Shown one piece after another: positions 42,850-51,567 of a stretch of DNA of 64,000 bases. The position numbers and the translations under genes are program-made. Every line of letters begins with the position of its first letter. Positions within the stretch are counted from its first letter, which is position 1. Location of the stretch: assembly GCF_014323565.1 (NCBI RefSeq), contig NZ_CP058669.1:1391501-1455500 (forward strand), written 5' to 3'. This DNA is from Hyphobacterium sp. CCMP332. Lineage in GTDB: Bacteria; Pseudomonadota; Alphaproteobacteria; Caulobacterales; Maricaulaceae. The notes beneath the pieces are model-generated. The model saw only the letters and a list, made by a program, of their open reading frames with translations, did not search any database and was not told the DNA's origin.

Positions 42850-44772
42850 TTACGCCTCCAGTCGCTTTGCGCTCAACGCCCGGCCAACAGACGCCATCAA
42901 CCCGCCCAGCACGATCAGCACGGCACCAAACCCCAGCAACCAGACCATCGGATTGAAGGTGACCCGAACCTCATAGGCTAACTCTCCGGTGTCGCGGACT
43001 CTGGGCTCACCCAGAGAGACATAGAGATCGCCCGCGAACCCGGATCGGATCGCGACTTCCCGGGTTGTCGTATCAGCAGCGGCATAGAACCGTCTTTGTG
43101 GCAGAAGCTCGGAAAGGCGGCCATTATCGACCACGAGGCGCGCTTCATCCGCCAGATAGTTCGGGCCGTCAGCGCGCCGCACGCCATCCAGCGTCAGTGT
43201 GAAATCCGGGATCTCGATCTGCTCGCCTTCGGCCAGCGCCTGCACCGTCTCGGGGGCGCCGGTCGAGTCTGCCACTGCTCCCAGAGCGATCGCGACAACG
43301 CCGGCATGCGCCAGAACGCGGCCGGCCAGGCTGAAGCGATTGCCTAAGCCTTGCAGCACGCGATGTTGCCAGAGATCGGTAAAAACGCCGGCAATCGTCC
43401 ATCCTGCGAAGGCCGCGGCGGCGATTGCCACCGGCGAGGCATCGATCAGAAACGCCCAGAGGCCGGCGAGCACGCCCGGTAAAATCCAGGCCGCGGATCG
43501 GAGCGCCAATCGCCGGTTAAAACCGTCCTTCTTCCAGGGCAGAAAGGGTGCCAGAGGAAGGAATATCAGGAGCGCCGCAAGGAAGGGCGTCGCCGTCGCA
43601 TTAAAATACGCCGCGCCAACCGAAATGCCGGTCACGCCGAATGCCGTCATCACCAACGGGTAGAGTGTGCCGAACATGACCGTACCGGTCACCGCAGCCA
43701 GGAGCAGATTATTGACGCCGATAAAGGCTTCCCGGCTAGTCAGGGCAAATCCATCTCCCGCCCCCAGCTTTCCGGACCGGACAGCAAAGAGCGTCAGCCC
43801 ACCGCCGGCCAGAATGGTCATGATCGCGAGGATCCAGAGCCCCCGCTCGGGATCGAGCGCAAATGCATGGACGGATGTCAGAACACCGGAACGTACGAGA
43901 AAGGCGCCCATCGTCGACATGGTGAAAGCCATGATGGCAAGGAAAGCTGTCCAGCCGGCAAAATTACCGGATTTCTCGGTCGCTATGGACGAATGGATCA
44001 GAGCCGCCGCGATCAGCCAAGGCATGAAGCTGGCATTCTCCACCGGGTCCCAGAACCACCATCCACCCCAACCAAGCTCGTAATAGGCCCACCATGCTCC
44101 CAGCGCGATTCCACCCGTCAGCGCCGTCCAGGCGATCAGCGACCAGGGTCGCAGGGCCGTCGCAACAGCACGACCACCTCGCCCCTCGATCAGTCCGGCG
44201 ACCGCCAGGGAAAAGGCTGCGGACAAGCCAACATAGCCGATGTAGAGCGTCGGCGGATGGATGGCGAGCGCGGGGTCCTGGAGGATTGGATTGAGGTCTG
44301 CCCCCTGAATGGGCACGTCCAGCAAGCGGTCAAACGGATTGGACGCAAAGGCCAGAAATCCGAGAAACAGGATCTGGAGAATGGCCTGAATGGACACGGA
44401 CCGGTTCTTCAACTGATCATCATGCTTCAGGGCAAAGCGGGCCAACGCAGCACCAACCCCCACCAGCATGACGCACCAGAGCAACATGGAGCCTTCATGG
44501 CCACCCCAAGCGGCGGCGACCTTGTAAAAGAGCGGTTTGTCGACATGGGAATGCCCGGCCACATAGGCCACGGAAAAATCCGACTGCAGAAAGAGGACAA
44601 TGAGAAGGCCAAAGGCGATCACTGCTGCGGCGAGGGCCGCATAGGCAGCGCGCGCCGACAGTTTTGCCATGGCTGCGGAGCCCGCAGAAGCAGCACGCCA
44701 GCCCGCAAGGCATTGAACGAAGGACAGCGCAAACGCCAGCGCAACCAGGAATCGGCCGATTTCGGCAATCAT
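42850..44772 (-). CDS. ccmF: Heme lyase subunit CcmF (CycK)
   Basis: The protein has 640 residues with around fifteen transmembrane helices. The tryptophan-rich WWD signature WGGWWFWDPVENASFMPW (about 230-247) binds heme near the periplasmic surface. Conserved histidines occur in flanking loops (GGHEGSMLLW, AIHPPTLYIGY). With CcmH and CcmI it transfers heme from holo-CcmE to apocytochrome c. Its start overlaps the ccmE stop (ATGA), and ccmH follows directly. Confidence 0.97.
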   Translation of the reverse strand: MIAEIGRFLVALAFALSFVQCLAGWRAASAGSAAMAKLSARAAYAALAAAVIAFGLLIVLFLQSDFSVAYVAGHSHVDKPLFYKVAAAWGGHEGSMLLWCVMLVGVGAALARFALKHDDQLKNRSVSIQAILQILFLGFLAFASNPFDRLLDVPIQGADLNPILQDPALAIHPPTLYIGYVGLSAAFSLAVAGLIEGRGGRAVATALRPWSLIAWTALTGGIALGAWWAYYELGWGGWWFWDPVENASFMPWLIAAALIHSSIATEKSGNFAGWTAFLAIMAFTMSTMGAFLVRSGVLTSVHAFALDPERGLWILAIMTILAGGGLTLFAVRSGKLGAGDGFALTSREAFIGVNNLLLAAVTGTVMFGTLYPLVMTAFGVTGISVGAAYFNATATPFLAALLIFLPLAPFLPWKKDGFNRRLALRSAAWILPGVLAGLWAFLIDASPVAIAAAAFAGWTIAGVFTDLWQHRVLQGLGNRFSLAGRVLAHAGVVAIALGAVADSTGAPETVQALAEGEQIEIPDFTLTLDGVRRADGPNYLADEARLVVDNGRLSELLPQRRFYAAADTTTREVAIRSGFAGDLYVSLGEPRVRDTGELAYEVRVTFNPMVWLLGFGAVLIVLGGLMASVGRALSAKRLEA

Positions 44773-45212
44773 TCCCCGTCCTCACCTTGCCAGACACCGC
44801 TATCGCGCAGCGCCTCCGCCACTTCGGGCGGCATATAGGTCTCATCGTGTTTGGCCAGAACAGAACTGGCCGCAAAGTCTCCCGACGGCACAAAGGCGCC
44901 TTCGGCCACAACGCCCTGCCCTTCACGGAACAGGTCTGGCAAGGATCCCGAATAGGTGACGCGGATAGTGGCCGCACCGTCGGTGACGACAAAATTGGCA
45001 CCGCCGTCTGCCGGGCGCTCCACGCTGCCCTCTTCAACCAGCCCGCCAATGCGGATACGTTCTCCGATGCCGGGATGTTCAGCCGCAACTTCGCTCGGGC
45101 TGTAAAACAGCACGATCGCATCGCGCAGGGCGACAAGCGCCAATCCGACCGCAGCAACCAGCACCACGCCAGCAACCGCAACCATGACCAGTCTTTGAGA
45201 ACGCGCTCTCAT
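44769..45212 (-). CDS. ccmE: Heme chaperone CcmE (CycJ)
   Basis: The protein has 147 residues. A membrane anchor (about 8-30) is followed by an OB-fold periplasmic domain and the covalent heme-binding motif LAKHDETYMPPE with His122 and Tyr126. It carries heme from CcmC to CcmF. It overlaps both neighbours by four bases. Confidence 0.96.
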   Translation of the reverse strand: MRARSQRLVMVAVAGVVLVAAVGLALVALRDAIVLFYSPSEVAAEHPGIGERIRIGGLVEEGSVERPADGGANFVVTDGAATIRVTYSGSLPDLFREGQGVVAEGAFVPSGDFAASSVLAKHDETYMPPEVAEALRDSGVWQGEDGE

Positions 45213-46144
45213 TCACCTTGTCCTTCATCGGACTGGAGGGCTGCATACAGCAGGTCCAGTATCGTCATCGCACCGGCCCGGTCGGCAAAGCGGGCCCGTG
45301 CGTCTGCCAGAGTGGCCATGCCCCCCGGATCATCGCCGACCATACCGCGAACCCGGATCAAACGGAGATAATCCGCAAAACCGGCCTCACCACTTTCGAC
45401 CCGCATTTCGAGACGTTGAACCATTGCGGCAATACGCGTGCCCGGATCAAAATCCGCAGACGCAGCAGCAGCCTCGACGGCTTCCGCGTTGACCTGAGGC
45501 TGCGAGAGCAGCTGAAAGGCCTGCTCGGCAATAAGGATTTTGTAGGGGTCGCTGTCCTCCAGCCTTTCAATCAGGTCAAGCCAGACCGCTTCGGCTTCAT
45601 CGATATCACCGGATTGAAAAGCGCCCAGTCCCAGAAAAAAGGACGGCTCCGGCATATCAGGGTCCAGCCGCTGGGCTTCCACAAAAGCGGCTCTCGCTTC
45701 ATCTGTTACGCGCCCGTCATTCAAATTCATGAAGGTCTGACCGAGATCAGACAGGGTCCGCGCATTCAGGTCGAGCCGCAAGGATCTCTGAAAGGCATTG
45801 ATGGCTTCCAGCTCCCGTTCTGAACGCGCCAGCATTCGGCCCAGCTGTGCCCATGCCACCGCATCTGTCTCGTCTTCCCGCAGGATATCTCTCAGACGCT
45901 CCATTTGAGCATCACGGCTGAGGTCTGCCGGATTGGCGGCTCTTCGCTCAGCCGCCGCTTGCTGATACGGGACGCCCGGTGCCTGTGGCTGCCCACCCGC
46001 GAGATAGGTCGCGCCAGCCAGAACGATGAGACCCGCCATGATCGCCGGAGCCAGCCATCGCGGCTGCAAGCGTGCAGCCGGCCAGACGGTATAGCCGACA
46101 ATCGCAAATCCGATGATGGCAAGAATGACGGATAGCCAAACCAT
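45209..46144 (-). CDS. ccmI: Cytochrome c maturation protein CcmI (CycH)
   Basis: The protein has 311 residues. Two N-terminal membrane helices (about 3-22 and 32-50) enclose a short cytosolic loop. The periplasmic part contains TPR-like repeats (AWAQLGRMLARSERELEAINAFQRSL, FFLGLGAFQSGDIDEAEAVW). It holds apocytochrome c for the CcmF/H lyase. Its ATG shares a base with the upstream DUF938 stop (TAATG), tying the methyltransferase to the ccm operon. Confidence 0.92.
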   Translation of the reverse strand: MVWLSVILAIIGFAIVGYTVWPAARLQPRWLAPAIMAGLIVLAGATYLAGGQPQAPGVPYQQAAAERRAANPADLSRDAQMERLRDILREDETDAVAWAQLGRMLARSERELEAINAFQRSLRLDLNARTLSDLGQTFMNLNDGRVTDEARAAFVEAQRLDPDMPEPSFFLGLGAFQSGDIDEAEAVWLDLIERLEDSDPYKILIAEQAFQLLSQPQVNAEAVEAAAASADFDPGTRIAAMVQRLEMRVESGEAGFADYLRLIRVRGMVGDDPGGMATLADARARFADRAGAMTILDLLYAALQSDEGQGE

Positions 46145-46794
46145 TATTCAGACCTGCTGAAAATCAGGGACAGATTATTCGACGGCATATCGATCCGCTT
46201 CTCGAGTTGAAATCCGTGCGCAGCAAAAAGCGTTTTCACATCCGCCAGGGCGCGAACGCCCCATTCCGGGTTTCTGGCCTTCAGACTGGAATCAAAATCC
46301 AGGTTCGATGGCGCAGATGCCGTCCCCTCCAGAAAAGGCCCATAAAGGAAAACCCGCCCCTCCGGATGAAGAATATCGGCTGCACCGCGCGCCAATCCCT
46401 TCGCTGTCGCCCAGGGGGAAATATGGATCACATTGCAGCAAACCAGAATGTCGACGTCCGGCAATTCATCGCTCCAGCCAGGTCTGGACACATCCAGATC
46501 AAGTGGCATTTGCATCCCGTCAGACTCTCGCGCGCGGGCCGCCTGACTTTTCCTGGAGGTCACATCCGGATCGCTTGGTGTCCAGAGAATATCTGGGCGG
46601 CGCCGGCAAACCGCCTCACCATGCTCGCCGGTTCCCGAGCCTATTTCGAGCACAAGCGCATGGCTTTTCAGAAGCGGGCACAAAACGTCGGCGATAGGCC
46701 CTGAGTTGCGCGCAGAACTTGGCGAAAAGAGCTTCTTTTCCACAGCCTCACGAGCTTCCATCGCAATCGTTTTTCCGGAAAGTTTTCTATCCAT
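46144..46794 (-). CDS. DUF938 SAM-dependent methyltransferase-like protein
   Basis: The protein has 216 residues. The family opening FSPSSARNSGPI (about 23-34) is followed by the SAM-binding glycine loop VLEIGSGTGEHG and CCNVIHISPW. DUF938 proteins resemble class I methyltransferases but have no established substrate. The start is uncertain: ATG at 46794, or ATG at 46761 nearer the conserved region. It is translationally coupled to ccmI and lies 41 bases after the unknown gene, suggesting membership of the ccm transcript. Confidence 0.85.
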   Translation of the reverse strand: MDRKLSGKTIAMEAREAVEKKLFSPSSARNSGPIADVLCPLLKSHALVLEIGSGTGEHGEAVCRRRPDILWTPSDPDVTSRKSQAARARESDGMQMPLDLDVSRPGWSDELPDVDILVCCNVIHISPWATAKGLARGAADILHPEGRVFLYGPFLEGTASAPSNLDFDSSLKARNPEWGVRALADVKTLFAAHGFQLEKRIDMPSNNLSLIFSRSE

Positions 46795-46835
46795 ACCTGC
46801 GGGATAGGCAGGACAAGCCGTTTAGGCAAGACGCA

Positions 46836-48161
46836 TCACGCGGCGCTTGCCCGTACCGCGACACTCCGCCGCTGGATCAGATCGGCGTTTTCGTCGTCAT
46901 TGAATGCGTGCATGTAGCGAACGCAGATATCGAGAGCAGCCGTCGCCTTTTCGACATCCTCGCCTTCCGCCGCACGCAAGATTTCCAGAAAGGCGCGCAC
47001 GGTATCATCCATTTCCTGACGAACGGCATCGGCGGCATGTTTCTGGGAACTGCCGACCGCCGCCTGTGACGACCACTCCGTCGCAACGGCCAGGAGCCGC
47101 AATTGGGCTTCAGTTTTCAGAATGATATCTTCTTTCGGCAGGGAGCCCGGCTTCGCCAGACCACGGCTTCCCTTCGAAACGTGGGGCAGTGCCCGGGGAA
47201 AGTCGGTTTCAACCTTCTTGAAAAACTCCTCCAGCGCCGTGGAGGCTTTGGCCCGAATGGCAAACAGCGTCTTGCCCCAACGGCCATCCTTGCGAATACC
47301 GAATTCCCGCGTCATTCCCACCGAAACTTTCACAAATTGTTCCAGTGCGTGCCCGGCCGCATCGGCTTCCTCTATTGTCATGGGAGATTTATTGAACTGC
47401 CCGGCGTAAAAGTCGGCATTCGCCAATACAAGATCGCCGACATCTGCGAGATCTGTCTTCGATACCAGAGCATCGTCGCTCTTCCGGCCGATTTTCTCGA
47501 TAACCCGGAATATCTGCGCGGTTCTGGTCAGACGGGCTGTCAGTATCTTGAGGAACCAGAGGCTAGCCTCCGGGGCTTCAGAACAAATGTCATCATAGGA
47601 ATCGCGCGCCCGTGTCGCGAGCTCGGGCGTCAAATCCGTAATCACCGGATCAAATGGCTTCAGCGCAGCGCTCAATTGCGCATCATGCGACAGGAGACAG
47701 GCGGCATCTTCAATCAAGAGCGCAAACCCGGCACCAAAAGCCGCCGTCAACCGGGCTTTCAGTTTTTTATCCGCTTCAGCCCTGTCAATCAGCCCGCGAA
47801 GGCGCAGTGCCGCTTCATGTTTCCATGCCTGCATGGCATCCGGACCCGCGAATTCATTTGGCGCGGGTAATAACGACAGGTCGGCTTCCGCCACGAATTG
47901 GTCCAGAATCTCCCGGGTGAAACGCGCATGGGAGGGCGGGTCGGAGACTTGCCCGGTGACGTCAGCGAACAAGCTGAATAACCGGGACGGATCTACGTCT
48001 TTACCGGCAGTCTGGTTGCGATTCTTTTCAAGGCTTTTCAGAGTTTCCGCCAGACGCCCCTGATTACCCGCTGCTACCAGTAGCTGCTGGCGGATTTTCT
48101 CCGGCAAGCCCTCCCAGAGGGAAGACAGACTTTTCAACTGGCTATCAGTTAACGGTTTCAT
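46836..48161 (-). CDS. Large cytosolic helical protein of unknown family, between feuQ-like and ccm genes
   Basis: The protein has 441 residues with no signal peptide, no membrane helix and no recognisable catalytic motif. It is predicted to be almost wholly alpha-helical: charged helices with periodic leucines run from about 5 to 435. Notable stretches are RLFSLFADVTGQVSDPP (about 60-76), which I read as a possible partner-binding loop, and KGSRGLAKPGSLPKED (about 325-340), a flexible basic linker. The start is ATG at 48161; a GTG at 48170 is possible. It follows the FeuQ-like kinase after 54 bases on the same strand and precedes DUF938 and ccmI. I do not recognise a function. Confidence 0.7.
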   Translation of the reverse strand: MKPLTDSQLKSLSSLWEGLPEKIRQQLLVAAGNQGRLAETLKSLEKNRNQTAGKDVDPSRLFSLFADVTGQVSDPPSHARFTREILDQFVAEADLSLLPAPNEFAGPDAMQAWKHEAALRLRGLIDRAEADKKLKARLTAAFGAGFALLIEDAACLLSHDAQLSAALKPFDPVITDLTPELATRARDSYDDICSEAPEASLWFLKILTARLTRTAQIFRVIEKIGRKSDDALVSKTDLADVGDLVLANADFYAGQFNKSPMTIEEADAAGHALEQFVKVSVGMTREFGIRKDGRWGKTLFAIRAKASTALEEFFKKVETDFPRALPHVSKGSRGLAKPGSLPKEDIILKTEAQLRLLAVATEWSSQAAVGSSQKHAADAVRQEMDDTVRAFLEILRAAEGEDVEKATAALDICVRYMHAFNDDENADLIQRRSVAVRASAA

Positions 48162-48215
48162 CGCATTCACAGACTTTCCAGTCTGAAATCATACGCGAAT
48201 AGGGTTAATTGGGCT

Positions 48216-49598
48216 TTATCGTTGCCGTCCGGGTAAATGCAGCTCTGCCGACAAGCCCCCGATCTCCGAAACGCCAAGCTTCAGCTCCCCGCCATAGACG
48301 CGCGCGAGATCGACAACGATCGATAATCCAAGCCCGGTTCCGGGGGTTTCTTCATCCAGACGCACGCCGCGCTTCAACGCGGACTCCCGCTGTCCGGCAT
48401 CCATTCCCGGTCCGTCGTCTTCCACTCTCAGGAATATCTGGCCATCATCGCGCAGACCGGCCTTTAGCTGCACGGTTCCTTCTGCCCATTTGCAGGCATT
48501 GTCGCAAAGATTACCGACCATTTCCTCCAGATCCTGCCGTTCACCGCGAAATATCAGATCCGGTTCGCAGGCGGCCGAAATGGACTTCGCCTGCCGCGCA
48601 TAAATCTTGTTCAAGGTCCGCGTCAGATCATCCACGACCGAGGTCACATCACAGCGCGCACCGATGGCCTTGGCATGCGCCGCCGCGCGTGCGCGCCGGA
48701 GATGATGATCAACTTGCCGGGACATGGTCTCGGTCTGTCGGCGGACCAGCAGCGATAGCTCGCCAGTATCAGACGACGTCTCGTTCAGAAGCACCGCAAT
48801 CGGCGTCTTCAATGCATGCGCCAGATTCCCTACATGCGTTCGTGCCCGCTCGACGACTTCCCGCGAATGGTCCAGCAGGGAATTCAACTCGACACTCAGC
48901 GGCTGCAGTTCGACCGGATAATCGCCTTCGACCCGTTCGCTTCGCCCTTCGCGCACCTCCGCAACGGCATCGCGCATCTTGAAAACAGGATCGAGGCCAA
49001 TGCGAACCTGCACGATTACACCGGCGGCCAGCACCACGCCAAAAATCAGAAACACGCCAATGGAAACGAAGGCAAAGCGGCGCACTTCGGCGTCCGCGGG
49101 GCGACGGTCCTCCGCAGCAATTGCGAGAATACGTCCGACCTCGCCCGGCAGCTCCACACCCTGGATCACGACCCGAAGCGACTGATTGTCCGGACCTTTT
49201 GTGTTGTAGGATACGGGCTGACCAAAGGTGGCGAGCGCGGCTTCAAAGGCTCTGGGCGATATGTAGATCACCTCGTCCAGCAGGGATTCGGATTCACCGA
49301 GCACATCGCCCGGCTCACCTTCATCAATGTCGTTGATTTGCCAGTATAACCCTTGGAACGCGCGGTTATACCGGCTGTCCAATGGCGGTTGTGCGGGAAT
49401 AATCCGCCCGGTCGGCGTCCGCTCGGCAGTTGCAATCACGGTCAATGCCACGGCTTCGAGCCGGTCATCGAGCGTCCGCAGGACAGAGTTCCTGAAAAGC
49501 GTCGTGAGCGCGAGCGCGACCGCGATCAGGGCAACAAGTGTCCAGACCGTCGCAGTCAATACGAGACGGCGAAAAAGTGATCTGGAACGGGTCTTCAC
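48216..49598 (-). CDS. feuQ: FeuQ/PhoQ-like sensor histidine kinase
   Basis: The protein has 460 residues. TM1 is at about 13-35, a periplasmic sensor domain at about 36-172 and TM2 at about 173-197. A HAMP-like stretch is followed by HisKA with His261 in GNLAHALKTPIAVL, the PhoQ/FeuQ-type H-box, and an ATPase domain with DDGPGMDAGQRE and GTGLGLSIVVDL. The start is a GTG at 49598 overlapping the regulator stop (GTGA). FeuPQ next to cycHJKL is the arrangement I recall from Rhizobium, where it was linked to iron acquisition and later to cyclic glucan export. The signal here is unknown. Confidence 0.75.
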   Translation of the reverse strand: MKTRSRSLFRRLVLTATVWTLVALIAVALALTTLFRNSVLRTLDDRLEAVALTVIATAERTPTGRIIPAQPPLDSRYNRAFQGLYWQINDIDEGEPGDVLGESESLLDEVIYISPRAFEAALATFGQPVSYNTKGPDNQSLRVVIQGVELPGEVGRILAIAAEDRRPADAEVRRFAFVSIGVFLIFGVVLAAGVIVQVRIGLDPVFKMRDAVAEVREGRSERVEGDYPVELQPLSVELNSLLDHSREVVERARTHVGNLAHALKTPIAVLLNETSSDTGELSLLVRRQTETMSRQVDHHLRRARAAAHAKAIGARCDVTSVVDDLTRTLNKIYARQAKSISAACEPDLIFRGERQDLEEMVGNLCDNACKWAEGTVQLKAGLRDDGQIFLRVEDDGPGMDAGQRESALKRGVRLDEETPGTGLGLSIVVDLARVYGGELKLGVSEIGGLSAELHLPGRQR

Positions 49599-50269
49599 GC
49601 GGCCTTGGCGTCAGGATCGATCAGGCGGTAGCCAAGTCCTCGAACGGTCTCGATACGATCTGATCCGATTTTCTTGCGCAAACGGCCGACAAAGACCTCG
49701 ATCGTGTTGGAATCCCTGTCAAAGTCCTGATCATAGATGTGCTCGACCAGCTCGGAGCGGGAAATCACCCGATCCTGATGATGCGCCATATAGCTGATCA
49801 GGCGAAACTCGTGAGAGGTCAGCTTGACCGGCGCGCCATCAATAAAGACCCGCGCACCGCGCGTATCCACTGACAGCGAACCGCAATCAATACTGGAGGA
49901 GGCGTGCCCGGCCGCACGGCGGGTCAGGGCCCGAAGCCGCGCCAGCAATTCCTCTGTATGAAAGGGCTTGGTCAGATAATCATCGGCTCCGGCATCAAAG
50001 CCGGCGACTTTTTCGCTCCACCGGTCTCGGGCGGTCAGGATCAGAACCGGGAAAACCCGCCCGTCCTGGCGCCAGCGCTCCAGAACGGTCACACCATCAA
50101 TCTGCGGCAAGCCCAGATCCAGCACCACGGCATCATAGGGTTCTGTATCACCCAGAAAATGGCCCTCTTCGCCATCGGTTGCGACATCAACGGCATAACC
50201 GGCATCGGTCAATGCCCGATTGAGTTGACGGTTCAGATCCGGATCATCTTCTACGACGAGTACACGCAT
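49595..50269 (-). CDS. feuP: FeuP-like OmpR-family response regulator
   Basis: The protein has 224 residues. It has a receiver with Asp8/Asp9 and phosphoacceptor Asp51 (AVVLDLGLPQ), a conserved lysine in YLTKPFH, and a winged-helix domain with LTSHEFRLISYMAHHQDRVISR and TIEVFVGRLRKKIG. It pairs with the overlapping kinase gene. A PepSY protein gene ends nine bases upstream, so the three appear to be one operon. The FeuP name rests on gene order and the kinase type, not on a computed alignment. Confidence 0.78.
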   Translation of the reverse strand: MRVLVVEDDPDLNRQLNRALTDAGYAVDVATDGEEGHFLGDTEPYDAVVLDLGLPQIDGVTVLERWRQDGRVFPVLILTARDRWSEKVAGFDAGADDYLTKPFHTEELLARLRALTRRAAGHASSSIDCGSLSVDTRGARVFIDGAPVKLTSHEFRLISYMAHHQDRVISRSELVEHIYDQDFDRDSNTIEVFVGRLRKKIGSDRIETVRGLGYRLIDPDAKAA

Positions 50270-50277
50270 GTTTTCAC

Positions 50278-50607
50278 CTATCGCTCGCCAATTATCTGGC
50301 CGGTCTGCGCATCGACCATAACGTTCACACGGCGGCCTTCGCGCGTCAGGATCGTCACCACATATTGTGGCGATGAACCGCCTTGCAGCTGTGCGTTCAG
50401 GACTTCAGCACCCGGATACCGGCCCCGGACAATGGAAATCGCCCGTACTGCCGGAATGACATTCCCGGAATCGCGCGCATCCCGCGCCTGCCCGGCCGAA
50501 TAATTATTCTGCATGCCTTGCGCGCTTGCCGCATTCATCGGCAAAACAGCTCCGGAAACCGAGAGCAAAAGGGCCAAGCCAGCCGTTATGAAGTATCTCT
50601 TGTTCAT
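50278..50607 (-). CDS. Small periplasmic PepSY-like protein upstream of the FeuPQ-like pair
   Basis: The protein has 109 residues. The signal peptide ends at ASAQ (about residue 30). The mature domain carries a PepSY-like pattern: IPAVRAISIVRGRYPGAEVL, a beta strand QYVVTILTREGRRVNVMVDAQTGQIIGE and no membrane helix. The ATG at 50607 is preferred to a TTG three codons upstream. Rhizobia have a small periplasmic inhibitor, FeuN, encoded with FeuPQ; this protein holds the same position, but sequence relationship to FeuN is untested. It is likely a periplasmic modulator of the kinase. Confidence 0.75.
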   Translation of the reverse strand: MNKRYFITAGLALLLSVSGAVLPMNAASAQGMQNNYSAGQARDARDSGNVIPAVRAISIVRGRYPGAEVLNAQLQGGSSPQYVVTILTREGRRVNVMVDAQTGQIIGER

Positions 50608-50658
50608 GAACGGCAATCTGCCCTCTCGTCACTGAACGTCCGCTGAATGAACAAATAA

Positions 50659-51525
50659 TCAGATTTTGACGTTTTTGCGAGGGTTGTATCCCGCAGGCGG
50701 TGTCCAGCCCGACAGAAAATCCCTGAGTGCGGAATCGTCCGGCACATCTATCATCAAGCGTACGATCTGATCGCCCGGTGTCTTGCCCTTGCGTTCAATG
50801 CCACGCCCCTTGAGGCGAAGCAGCGAGCCGGATGTTGAATTCGGGGGGATTTTGACGTCGACATCACCGTGCAGGGTCGGCACCCGCACCTTGGCACCCA
50901 GCGCCGCTTCCTGAATGGAAACGGGAAGGTCGAGCCGGATGTTATTGCCATCGCGGCTCAACCAACGGTGAGATTTGACCCTCAATGTGATCAGCAAATC
51001 GCCGCTGGGGCCGCCTTGCTGGCCTTTCTGGCCCTGGCCGCCCAATCGAAGCACCTTGCCATCTTCGACCCCCGCCGGGATTTTCACAGACACTTTCCGG
51101 CCATCCGGCAAATGAATGAGCTGACTGCCACCTTGAGCCGCGGTCGCGAACTCCACGTCCAGCGAAGCCGCCAGATCACCGCCGCGCTGTGCTCGCGGGG
51201 CATTTGCGCCAAAATCACTGAACAGGTCAGAAAATATATCGGTGAATTCACCACCCTGCCGGCCCGGCCGGGCGGACCTGAAATGATGGTGCGGTGCGAT
51301 CTCATCGCCATTGGCGTCAATCTCGCCACGGTCATAGCGGGCGCGTTTCTTGGCGTCGGAGAGCAAATGGAAAGCCCGGCTGACTTTTTTGAAGCGCTCT
51401 TCGGCAGTCGCATCATCCGGATTGGCGTCCGGATGCAGCTTTTTCGCCAGCGCGCGGTAAGCCGACCGGATCTCGTCAGGGGAGGCGGACTTGGAAATGC
51501 CCAGTATCTTATAAGGATCGCTCAT
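50659..51525 (-). CDS. DnaJ-type co-chaperone without zinc finger (CbpA-like)
   Basis: The protein has 288 residues. The J domain at 1-68 has the HPD motif at 31-33. A Gly/Arg-rich linker follows, then two DnaJ C-terminal client-binding domains (about 120-270) including LRLGGQGQKGQQGG and RLKGRGIERKGKTPGDQ. The four CxxCxGxG zinc repeats of DnaJ are absent, which places it in the CbpA/DjlA-like class II set. It stimulates DnaK ATPase in the cytosol. A strong hairpin ends four bases before its ATG. It is separated from the PepSY gene by 51 bases. Confidence 0.9.
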   Translation of the reverse strand: MSDPYKILGISKSASPDEIRSAYRALAKKLHPDANPDDATAEERFKKVSRAFHLLSDAKKRARYDRGEIDANGDEIAPHHHFRSARPGRQGGEFTDIFSDLFSDFGANAPRAQRGGDLAASLDVEFATAAQGGSQLIHLPDGRKVSVKIPAGVEDGKVLRLGGQGQKGQQGGPSGDLLITLRVKSHRWLSRDGNNIRLDLPVSIQEAALGAKVRVPTLHGDVDVKIPPNSTSGSLLRLKGRGIERKGKTPGDQIVRLMIDVPDDSALRDFLSGWTPPAGYNPRKNVKI

Positions 51526-51529
51526 TGAT

Positions 51530-51559
51530 CCAACTGCTGCCGGAAACCCGGCAGGTTGG
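51530..51559 (-). promoter_or_regulatory. Bulged hairpin directly before the J-protein start codon
   Basis: CCAAC-CTGCCGG, loop GTTT, then CCGGCAG-CA-GTTGG (minus strand) forms a 12-pair stem with a two-base bulge, between the stop of the tail-like fragment (51568) and the J-protein ATG (51525). No T tail follows, so it is more likely a translational or processing element than a terminator. Confidence 0.4.
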
Positions 51560-51567
51560 CAAGCTGG

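Noticed and set aside
41831-42976. 381-codon plus-strand frame across the hydrolase-OsmC, ccmH and ccmF genes
   Set aside because: Spans three real genes in antisense and has no coherent domain.
43867-44838. 323-codon plus-strand frame opposite ccmF
   Set aside because: Antisense to ccmF; Gln/Arg/His-rich composition without any motif.
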